From contig NZ_JAUYQD010000040.1 of assembly GCF_030697375.1 (NCBI RefSeq), positions 62,001-126,000 of the forward strand: a stretch of DNA of 64,000 nucleotides, read 5' to 3'. Positions 57,366-64,000 of this stretch are shown here, one piece after another (the first letter of the stretch is position 1; every line of letters starts with the position of its first letter). This DNA comes from Rhodoferax sp. Its GTDB lineage: Bacteria > Pseudomonadota > Gammaproteobacteria > Burkholderiales > Burkholderiaceae_C. The notes beneath the pieces are model-generated. The model was not told the origin of the DNA. It worked only from the letters and a program-made list of their open reading frames with translations, and made no database searches. The position numbers and the translations under genes are program-made.

Positions 57366-58159
57366 ATGTCGAAATCCAGCGAATTGGAGAACCTACCAAC
57401 GCAGCCCGCAGGCTACGGTGCCTTTTTACTTGAAATCAAGGCGCAGATTCGCCAGCGGCAATACCAGGCCATGCGCGCAGCCAACGGCGAACTACTCGCG
57501 CTGTATTGGTGGTTGGGTGAAAACATCAGCCAAAGGCAATTGGCGCTGGGCTGGGGCAAAAGCGTGGTTGAAAATCTGGCGCGTGATTTGCAAGCCGAGT
57601 TTCCGGGGCGCAACGGGTTCTCGGCCCGCAATCTGTGGAACATGCGGGACTTTTACCGCGAATACATGAACAAGCCAAAACTGCAACCGTTGGTTGCAGA
57701 AATCAGCTGGGCCAAAAATCTCGTCATCCTGGCCCGCTGCAAGGACGATCTGGAGCTGGCGGTCAAAGACCATTACACCTTCGATTTTTGGGGGTTGGCT
57801 GAACAGCACTCCGAGCGCGAGTTGGAAGAAGCCCTGGTGCGCAACCTGCGCAGCTTTCTGGCCGAAATGGGCGGGGCTTTCACTTTTGTCGGCAGCCAGT
57901 ACCGGCTGGAAGTTGACGGCAAGGAATACTTCATTGACCTGCTGCTCTTCCACCGCCGTCTGCGTTCATGGTCGAGTATGCCCTGCGCACCATGTCGCGA
58001 CCGCTGGGTATCGCAACCTACACTGTCACCCCGCAGCTCCCCGTCAGCTACCAGAACGACCTACCCAGCCCGGAGCAGATCGCCGCGCGGCTGCAAGGAT
58101 GGGTGGGCCATGATGACGATGATGAAGACGGAGAAGCTTCGTTCTTAAGCATCAAATAG
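57366..58159 (+). pseudogene. YhcG/DUF1016 PD-(D/E)XK nuclease gene with internal deletion and frameshift
   Basis: The first frame gives the DUF1016 N-terminal domain (YWWLGENISQRQLALGWGKSVV, GFSARNLWNMRDFY, EISWAKNLVIL) and the start of the nuclease core (YRLEVDGKEYFIDLLLFHRRL). Family members then continue with a ~45-residue block containing the catalytic ELK motif. Here that block is missing, and the next family segment FMVEYALRTMSRPLGIATYT resumes at about 57964 in another frame, ending after LPSPEQIAARLQGWVG with a stop at 58157-58159. The deletion junction is near 57963. The product cannot be an active nuclease. Confidence 0.85.
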
Positions 58160-58210
58160 GCCTCTAGCCCCCGTATTACCTGCGCAAGCAGCTACCAATT
58201 CAATAGCAAA
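58158..58210 (+). repeat. Two-hairpin repeat, upstream of serB
   Basis: Has GGCCTCTAGCCCCCG and TGCGCAAGCAGCTACCAATTCAATAGCAA. It begins at the stop codon of the broken nuclease gene and ends nine bases before the serB ATG. Confidence 0.85.
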
Positions 58211-58218
58211 AGAAAACC

Positions 58219-58935
58219 ATGCAACCCACAGAACTCGAACCCGGCCTGAGCATTCAAGGCATCACCCTCCCCCTGAACCTGGCGGATTTCAAGCTCATCG
58301 CCTTTGACATGGACTCCACGCTGATCAACATCGAGTGTGTGGACGAGATTGCCGACGCCGTGGGCCGCAAGGCCGAGGTGGCAGCCATCACCGAGGCCGC
58401 CATGCAAGGCGTGATCACCGACTACAAGGAAAGCCTGCGCCAGCGCGTGGCGCTGCTCAAGGGCGTGACCCTGGCCGCCATGGACCAGATTTACGCCGAG
58501 CGCCTGCGCCTGAACCCTGGCGCCGCCGAACTGGTGGCCGCCTGCAAAGCGGCGGGCCTGAAGGTGCTGCTGGTGTCGGGCGGCTTCACCTACTTCACCG
58601 ACCGCGTGCGCGACCGCCTGGGCATCGACTACACCCGCGCCAACGTGCTGGAAGCCCAAGACGGCATGCTGACCGGCCGCATGGTGGACCAGCCCTGGGG
58701 CGATATTTGTGATGGCGCGGAGAAACGCAAAATGGTGCTGGAAACCTGCGCCCTGCTGGGCATTGACCCCAAGCAAGCCATCGCCATGGGCGACGGCGCC
58801 AACGACCTGCCCATGATGGGGGGGGTGGGCCTGTCCGTGGCCTACCACGCCAAGCCTGCGGTGCGGGAGCATGCCAAGGTACGCATCGACACGGGCGGGC
58901 TGGACCGCCTGCTCAGCGTCATCAAACTGCCATGA
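58219..58935 (+). CDS. serB: Phosphoserine phosphatase
   Basis: A 238-aa HAD phosphatase: motif I AFDMDSTLINIECVDEIAD (nucleophile D30 and D32), motif II LVSGGFTYFTDR, Lys in GAEKRKMV and motif IV MGDGANDLPMM. It lacks the ACT-like N-terminal domain of longer SerB proteins, as is common in Betaproteobacteria. It forms L-serine from phosphoserine. A run of eight G (58818-58825) lies in motif IV. The repeat just upstream leaves only nine bases before the ATG, with no clear ribosome site. Confidence 0.93.
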   Translation: MQPTELEPGLSIQGITLPLNLADFKLIAFDMDSTLINIECVDEIADAVGRKAEVAAITEAAMQGVITDYKESLRQRVALLKGVTLAAMDQIYAERLRLNPGAAELVAACKAAGLKVLLVSGGFTYFTDRVRDRLGIDYTRANVLEAQDGMLTGRMVDQPWGDICDGAEKRKMVLETCALLGIDPKQAIAMGDGANDLPMMGGVGLSVAYHAKPAVREHAKVRIDTGGLDRLLSVIKLP

Positions 58936-58980
58936 TGTGCCCACAAAATCCAATTTTCCACATTGGATCTTCGGCACTGC

Positions 58981-59208
58981 ATGTACAAATTCGAAACCAC
59001 GCAAATTTCTGAAACTGGCTTGCGTTACACCGCCAAAGAAAATGGCTCTCCGTTTCAAGGCATGGGCGGCTCAGGAGAGTTCAGAAGCTGCATGCAGTGC
59101 GGAAAGCACAAACTGAGGCGCAATGGCACGCTCAAGCGGTATTTGAATTCCATGACGTTTTTTTGCCTGGAATGCAGGCCGGACAAGGCGGCGCCAGCCA
59201 GCGTGTAA
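58981..59208 (+). CDS. Small zinc-ribbon-like protein, unrecognised
   Basis: A 75-aa protein beginning MYKFETTQISETGLRYTAK, with two Cys pairs, CMQCGKHKLRR and FFCLECRPD, spaced 24 residues apart, suggesting a zinc ribbon. It is basic, with a GGSGEF turn before the first pair, and may bind nucleic acid. Start set at ATG 58981; a TTG at 58963 is possible. It follows serB by 45 bases. It is not a family I can name. Confidence 0.6.
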   Translation: MYKFETTQISETGLRYTAKENGSPFQGMGGSGEFRSCMQCGKHKLRRNGTLKRYLNSMTFFCLECRPDKAAPASV

Positions 59209-59495
59209 AAAAACTATCCCCATCCAATAGGCAGGTCCTGCCACTTGGGGAAGTCGTTCCGGGCAAGTACTGAAAAAAGCCGTCACACGGTGGTAGCGCA
59301 GGGGCTGGAACATAGCGCATGCGCAATTTGATCCACTACCTTACCGAGCTGCCGGTGGTCTTGGTGACCTTGCCATGAATCGCCTGCCCACTGCTAGGGT
59401 ATACCACCAGACTTCAAGACCTTGACTTGTGTTTAGAATCAACCGGGCCGGTCGCAGACTGACGCCCGCTGCATTGAAGTGAGACTGGAATCATC
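59209..59495 (+). other. Intergenic, ~290 bases
   Basis: No gene seen. An inverted repeat (CCCCA at 59218-59222 and TGGGG at 59246-59250, with inner GGCA/TGCC) follows the miniprotein stop and an A-run, and may end transcription weakly. The right half must hold the promoter of the REC-GGDEF gene, but no confident -35/-10 pair is visible. Confidence 0.5.
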
Positions 59496-60521
59496 ATGGC
59501 CTCGGAACAGAATTACGGTGTCATTCTTTGCGTTGACGACGACCCCACCATCTTGAACTCACTAAGGGCGCTCCTCAACGGCCACATTGGGGAGCGGTGG
59601 CTGGTGGAGTGCGCGGAAAGCGGGGAAGAAGCGCTGGACGCGATTGCAGGCTTTGCCAAAGATGGCATCGACCTCGCAGTGATTGTTTCGGACTACATCA
59701 TGCCCCGGATGAACGGGGATGAGTTGCTGGCACGTGTGCATGGTTTGTCATCCAGCACCGTAAAAATCATGCTCACGGGTCAGACGGAGCTGTCAGGCGT
59801 GGTGCGGGCGATCAACGAAGCGCAGCTCTACCGGTTTTTGGAAAAACCATTCAACAACACCGACTTTGTCCTGACCATTGAAGGCGCGTGCAAGGCCTAC
59901 CGGCAAGAGCGCATGTTGGCCCTGCAAAACACGGAGCTTCTGCGCATCAATGCAGAGCTAGAGGGGTTCAACAAGCGGCTTGAGAACACCGTGGCCGAGC
60001 GGACCCAGGAGTTGCAGGAAAAAAATGCGCAACTCGAATTGCTCGCGGTGACCGATCAACTGACGGGTTTGTTCAATCGGATGAAGCTGGACAAGACCCT
60101 GGCCGAAGAATTCGCCCAGAGCGAACGTTACAACACCGACTGGTCCGTCATTCTCCTGGACGTGGACCTTTTCAAAAGTGTGAACGACACCCACGGCCAT
60201 GCGGTCGGTGACTGCGTGCTGGTGGATGTGGCACATATTCTTCGCAGCCAGGTGCGTGGCACCGATCTGGTAGGCCGCTGGGGCGGGGAAGAGTTCCTGA
60301 TTGTGTGCCGCGGATCGCAACCCGCCGCCGCCGCGACGGTCGCCGAGAAGCTGCGACACAGCATCGCGTCCCATGTATTTCCCGTGATCGGCCAGAAGAC
60401 GGCCAGTTTCGGGGTCAGCAAATACGGCGATGGCGACACTGTCAAATCCGTCGTGGCGCGTGCCGATATGGCCTTGTACCAGGCCAAAAACAGCGGACGC
60501 AACCGTGTTTGCATCGGGTAG
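59496..60521 (+). CDS. Response regulator diguanylate cyclase (REC-GGDEF)
   Basis: A 341-aa soluble protein. The receiver domain (about 8-130) has LCVDDDPTILNSLRALL, phosphoacceptor Asp in VIVSDYIMPRMNG, and KPF. A coiled coil (about 140-185) joins it to a GGDEF domain (about 190-341) with LTGLFNRMKLDKTL, active site RWGGEEF and an inhibitory-site RGTD five residues before it. It should make c-di-GMP in response to phosphorylation. It is 51 bases upstream of the C45-family gene and appears to head an operon. Confidence 0.9.
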   Translation: MASEQNYGVILCVDDDPTILNSLRALLNGHIGERWLVECAESGEEALDAIAGFAKDGIDLAVIVSDYIMPRMNGDELLARVHGLSSSTVKIMLTGQTELSGVVRAINEAQLYRFLEKPFNNTDFVLTIEGACKAYRQERMLALQNTELLRINAELEGFNKRLENTVAERTQELQEKNAQLELLAVTDQLTGLFNRMKLDKTLAEEFAQSERYNTDWSVILLDVDLFKSVNDTHGHAVGDCVLVDVAHILRSQVRGTDLVGRWGGEEFLIVCRGSQPAAAATVAEKLRHSIASHVFPVIGQKTASFGVSKYGDGDTVKSVVARADMALYQAKNSGRNRVCIG

Positions 60522-60572
60522 TCGGCCCCCACCAGGGGGCTCCCCAACCACTTAACCCAAGGAGAAGAACGG

Positions 60573-61982
60573 ATGAAAAACGAAGAAATACTGAAAAAAG
60601 CGTCATTCGAAAGCCAGCAGGGCGTCAAGGTCCTGAAGATCAAGGGCACGCCCTACGAGATGGGCTACCAGCATGGTTTCCTGCTGGCAGTCGGCATTGA
60701 CCAGATGATCAACCAAACCCTGTTGGCGACCGCCGCCTACATTGCGGCGCAAACGGGCAAAAATCTGCAACAGGTGCAGGAGTTGATGTGGATGGGCCAG
60801 GAAGCGGCGCAACCGTTTGTGCCACCTGAGCTGATGGAGGAAATGCAGGGGATCACCGACGGTGCCAACGCCGCGGGCGTACACGTCACCCTGAAACAAA
60901 TCCTGCTCTGGAACACCAATTATGACCAGTGGTGTATTTATGCCCACCCGCACTACTGGGACCCGGAAGGGAAAATAGGGCCCAAGGCACTGGACCGGAT
61001 CGTGCCCGGCGCTGGCGGTTGCAGCAGTTTCTGCGCCTGGGACGAATGGGCGGGTGGCGACGGGAAAATGATCTTTTGCAAGGACGAAGACAATTTCAAC
61101 ATGCCAGCGCAACTGGAGAACCGGATGATGGTGGTTGCGGCGCCGGACCACGGCCACGGCCACATGTTCATGACCTACCCCGGCATGATTGGGCTGGACG
61201 GTGGATTCAACGCGGCGGGCTTCGAGATGATGACCCAGCTCAACAGCATGGTGGACGAAACCATGGCGGGGTGCGGCATTGGCGTCTTCACCCGCTTGCT
61301 GCTGACCCGGGCCAGCACAGTGGACGATGCGATTCAGATATTGCGCGACCACCCGCGCTGCACCGGTATTGCCTACCATGTGGCCGACGCCAAGCGCAAG
61401 CAGGCGGCCGTGGTGGAGGTGTCCTCCAAAATGGTGTGTGTGCGTTACCCCATGCCCGATACGAAGGCCTTGTGGCAAACCAACCACTCCAACTGTTATC
61501 CCGGCTGGATGGGGTATTCCGGCTACAACATGGTGGCCGACCAGGTGGTGGTGAATGAGCTCAAGAACATTTCCACCATCCAGAACTGGCAAGACAGCCT
61601 GAAAGACCCCTACAACTTCTATGTGCAGGCACCCAGCCGCTTTGTGCGCTATGCGGAATTGATCCACCAGTACTACGGAAACATCACGGTGGAAAACGCA
61701 ATCACCATCATGGGCGACTGCTTTGACCCCTACACCCAGCAGAAGCGCGCCAAGGAGTTGCCTTCCTGGACCAACAACATCCTTTGCACCATCTGCGCGA
61801 TGTACCCCGATTTCACCTTCCAGGCGGCGCCTCCGGTGGGTGAATTCAAAGCCCATGTCGCCAATATGTGGAGCCTGATCGCCCACCCTGAAACAGGGGA
61901 TTTTTGGCTGGCCATCAACGATTTTCCCGCCGAATATGGCGGCTATGTCCGGTTCAACCTTCGCCAATTGTTGAACCAATAG
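60573..61982 (+). CDS. C45-family autoproteolytic acyltransferase/hydrolase
   Basis: A 469-aa Ntn-hydrolase-type protein. An N-terminal part with GTPYEMGYQHGFLLA precedes GAGGCSSFCAWDEW, where Cys150 is the expected nucleophile and self-cleavage site of the peptidase C45/AAT-like family (isopenicillin-N acyltransferase, phospholipase B-like relatives). Further motifs are MIFCKDEDNFNM, MTYPGMIGLDGGFNAAGF and TNHSNCYPG. No signal peptide is visible, so it is probably cytosolic and acts on an amide or peptide substrate. AAGGAGAAG precedes the ATG. A solute-binding protein gene follows after 67 bases. Confidence 0.82.
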   Translation: MKNEEILKKASFESQQGVKVLKIKGTPYEMGYQHGFLLAVGIDQMINQTLLATAAYIAAQTGKNLQQVQELMWMGQEAAQPFVPPELMEEMQGITDGANAAGVHVTLKQILLWNTNYDQWCIYAHPHYWDPEGKIGPKALDRIVPGAGGCSSFCAWDEWAGGDGKMIFCKDEDNFNMPAQLENRMMVVAAPDHGHGHMFMTYPGMIGLDGGFNAAGFEMMTQLNSMVDETMAGCGIGVFTRLLLTRASTVDDAIQILRDHPRCTGIAYHVADAKRKQAAVVEVSSKMVCVRYPMPDTKALWQTNHSNCYPGWMGYSGYNMVADQVVVNELKNISTIQNWQDSLKDPYNFYVQAPSRFVRYAELIHQYYGNITVENAITIMGDCFDPYTQQKRAKELPSWTNNILCTICAMYPDFTFQAAPPVGEFKAHVANMWSLIAHPETGDFWLAINDFPAEYGGYVRFNLRQLLNQ

Positions 61983-62049
61983 CCATTTAAAAAAGGCGGT
62001 TTGCGCGGCCGACCGGAGCCCATGCGTGTCATTATTTTTAGAGGTCTGT

Positions 62050-63492
62050 ATGAAGTTCAATAGTAGATGGATGGGCTTGGCTTTGGCGGCACTGTTGTCC
62101 TGCATGATTCCCCTGGGCGTTGCGGCGCAGGACAAGGCGGACGAAGCGGTCAAGGCGGCGCAAAAATACCGGGGAAGCACCCTGAACGTCACCTGGAACA
62201 AAGGCCTGATGGCAAAAGAGGTGCTGCTGTACTCAGGGCCGCTGTGGGAAAAGCTGACCGGCATCAAGCTCAATGTGGTCGAGCACATGATTGGCGACAT
62301 GTACCCGGCGGTAGAAAGTGAATTCATCAAAAAAACCGGGGCGTTCGACCTGATCAACGTGGTGCCCAGCAGCTTGCCCGACTATGTTGAACTGGGGGCC
62401 GTGGAGCCTTTGCAGCCCTACCTCACGAAGTATGGCTATTCCCTGGAACTGGAAGACATTGCCCCGAGTTTCAAGAACAACTGGATGAAATGGGACGGCA
62501 AGATTTACACCATCCCCGACGATGGTGATGTGCTGACCCTGTACTACCGCAAGGATTTGTTTGAGGACAGCGCCAACCGTTCCGCCTTCAAGAAAAAATA
62601 CGGTTATGCCTTGGCTGCGCCCACGACGTGGAAGCAGTTTGACGACATCTCCGCATTCTTCACCGCCAAATACGCCCCCGCGCTGTACGGCAGCGCGATG
62701 ATGCATGACAGTTTGTCGTTCTATTTTTTCGAGGAGCGCTTCCGTGTCAATGGAGGGCGTTTTTTTGATGCCAAAACCATGAAGACGACCATCAATAGCC
62801 CGATCGGCAAAAAGACCCTGCAAGAGATGGTGGACCGCGTGAAGACCATGCCGCCCGGTGCGGGCAAATGGGGATTTATGGATGTGCTGGGCGCGTTTGT
62901 CGAGGGCAAGCTGGCCATGACAGAGTTCTGGCCGCCGCTGGGCCGCTGGGCGGAGGGCTACGGCACCGATACCGAGCAGCTTTCCTGGGTGCCCAAGAGC
63001 AAGGTCGCGGGCAAGGTGGGATACGCGGTGACCCCGGGCGGCTATTCGGGGATGGCCGCCGGGTTTGGTTTGTCGATTTCTTCACAGAGCAAGAACAAGG
63101 AAGCCGCCTATTTGTTTATCCAGTGGCTGACCAGCAAAAAAATCAGCCTGGAACGGGTGCAGATTCCCTACAGCCTGAGAGACCCCTACCGCGCCAGCCA
63201 TTACCAAAGCCCGGCCTACCGGTCGCGCTGGCCCAACGCTCCGCAATACCTGGACACCTTGGCGAAAGCCGGAAAAACCGGCATGCCGGACCTGTTTCTG
63301 TACCAAATCAACCGCTATGAGCGGGCGCTGACCGAGGGCCTGAATGCGGCTTTCGCCGGGGAGGTGACTCCCGGCGCCGCCTTGGACAAGGTGGCCGCCA
63401 GTTGGGATGGCCTGACCCAGGCGGTCGGGGTCGATAAACAAAGGGCGATTTACCAATCGTGGGCGGCCCGGCCCAATGCCTACCCCAAGTGA
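62050..63492 (+). CDS. Extracellular solute-binding protein, family 1
   Basis: A 480-aa periplasmic protein. Signal peptide MKFNSRWMGLALAALLSCMIPLGVAAQ is followed by LNVTWNKGLMAKEVL, DLINVVPSSLPDYVELGAVEPLQPYLTKYG, MKWDGKIYTIPDDGDVLTLYYRKDLF and the hinge-type YAVTPGGYSGMAAGFGLSIS, all typical of ABC sugar/oligosaccharide-binding proteins. Start set at ATG 62050 with AGAGGT seven bases before it. No permease or ATPase gene is adjacent; a membrane sensor gene follows after 87 bases. Confidence 0.85.
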   Translation: MKFNSRWMGLALAALLSCMIPLGVAAQDKADEAVKAAQKYRGSTLNVTWNKGLMAKEVLLYSGPLWEKLTGIKLNVVEHMIGDMYPAVESEFIKKTGAFDLINVVPSSLPDYVELGAVEPLQPYLTKYGYSLELEDIAPSFKNNWMKWDGKIYTIPDDGDVLTLYYRKDLFEDSANRSAFKKKYGYALAAPTTWKQFDDISAFFTAKYAPALYGSAMMHDSLSFYFFEERFRVNGGRFFDAKTMKTTINSPIGKKTLQEMVDRVKTMPPGAGKWGFMDVLGAFVEGKLAMTEFWPPLGRWAEGYGTDTEQLSWVPKSKVAGKVGYAVTPGGYSGMAAGFGLSISSQSKNKEAAYLFIQWLTSKKISLERVQIPYSLRDPYRASHYQSPAYRSRWPNAPQYLDTLAKAGKTGMPDLFLYQINRYERALTEGLNAAFAGEVTPGAALDKVAASWDGLTQAVGVDKQRAIYQSWAARPNAYPK

Positions 63493-63579
63493 TGCGGCCA
63501 GCAATGCGCGCACAGGGGCTTGTGCTGTGGGTGCCAGCCAGCGTGGCGGGGGCGATGCTGAACGGTACCAGGGGTTAAT

Positions 63580-64000
63580 GTGGCAAGAACGTCCATCCGC
63601 ACCAATACGGTGATTTATGTCAGCATCATCGTGTTCATCACGTCCGCCATTTCTGCCGTCGGGGCCTCCTTTCTCAATGTGACCCAGACCCGAAAGGAAA
63701 ACCAAAGAAAACTGGACACGGCCCTGGCCAGTTTTCAAAGAAATTTCCTGGAAAGCCCCAAAGCGCTGGAAAACCAGTTCAACAGCTTCTTGAGTGAGAA
63801 GGACTTGGCCGTCCAGACCCTGCAAACGGTGGGCCGGGGATGGACGCTTGAAATTGGTCTTTCCTTTACCGGAACCTTCGATATTTACCGGGAGATGCTG
63901 GCCAAGAAAGGCGACCTGGAAGGCTTCGGCTTTTACTTTGCGCCCAAATTTGAGGGACCGGAATCCCTGGCGCTGTACTTTGGCAAAGAGTTGGGAAATT
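63580..64000 (+). CDS. Membrane sensor protein, N-terminal part (3' end outside window)
   Basis: An open frame from a GTG start to the window end, 140 codons visible: a short cytosolic N-terminus, one membrane helix (about 9-31, VIYVSIIVFITSAISAVGAS) and then a hydrophilic region with KENQRKLDTALASFQRNFLE, predicted periplasmic. This is the layout of a one- or two-helix sensor (histidine kinase, chemoreceptor or cyclase), but no output domain is visible. It is the fourth gene of the run starting at the REC-GGDEF gene. Start choice is GTG 63580. Confidence 0.6.
   Translation, partial: MARTSIRTNTVIYVSIIVFITSAISAVGASFLNVTQTRKENQRKLDTALASFQRNFLESPKALENQFNSFLSEKDLAVQTLQTVGRGWTLEIGLSFTGTFDIYREMLAKKGDLEGFGFYFAPKFEGPESLALYFGKELGN

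Noticed and set aside
58818..58825. G8 run in serB motif IV as a phase-variation tract.
   Set aside because: It is short and lies in an essential catalytic motif of an amino-acid biosynthesis gene; slippage would simply inactivate it.

Overview
The window looks like a chromosomal segment of a betaproteobacterium of the Comamonadaceae (Rhodoferax/Acidovorax type). This is inferred from the gene families, tightly overlapping operons, high G+C coding sequence, and a short two-hairpin repeat (core GCGCAAGCAGCTAT...ATAGCAA) that I associate with that family. No rRNA, CRISPR array, complete IS element or prophage is seen. Two tRNA-Lys genes lie near the left edge.

Layout. 1-1400: 3' end of an ABC-F ATPase gene, then two minus-strand tRNA-Lys genes, each with its own terminator. 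1420-4884 (minus): tolB-pal-cpoB-tcdA, part of the Tol-Pal envelope system, without tolQRA. 4895-16701: a surface-polysaccharide/LPS block. It holds two divergent GT2 glycosyltransferases, an MsbA-type flippase, a polysaccharide deacetylase with a 10-C tract, two unrecognised proteins, an O-antigen ligase/polymerase, an OafA-type acyltransferase and a double GT4 glycosyltransferase. 16709-23616 (minus): a compact housekeeping run purD-hemF-nadD-rsfS-rlmH-maf-rng, headed by yebC. 23675-27353 (plus): a HerA/YjgR ATPase, then upp and codA for pyrimidine salvage.

27354-32247 is an accessory, partly AT-richer stretch. It holds a DUF4424 secreted protein, a 5'-truncated YhaV toxin remnant, an EVE-domain protein, a nitrilase-superfamily amidase and an orphan secreted protein. 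32359-40580: relA, an alpha/beta hydrolase, 3-hydroxybutyrate dehydrogenase, and a short KdpD-like kinase with its regulator next to the kup potassium transporter. 40591-47832: signalling genes (a Ser/Thr kinase-HDOD-GAF protein, a membrane EAL protein, a SIMPL protein, an OmpR/EnvZ-type pair). 47833-56675: fadH, ispF, a MYG1-type protein, an unknown gene, ispD and mfd. 56747-59208: a small membrane protein, a broken YhcG/DUF1016 nuclease gene, serB and a zinc-ribbon-like miniprotein. 59496-64000: a putative signalling operon (REC-GGDEF cyclase, C45-family hydrolase, solute-binding protein, and the start of a membrane sensor cut by the window end).

The observations most worth following are the C45/solute-binding-protein/cyclase/sensor operon, the 10-C tract in the polysaccharide deacetylase, the repeat family that is all in one orientation and also occurs inside maf, nadD and ispD, and two decayed defence or toxin-type genes (yhaV, yhcG). 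All calls are by eye from sequence and remembered family motifs; no database search was run.
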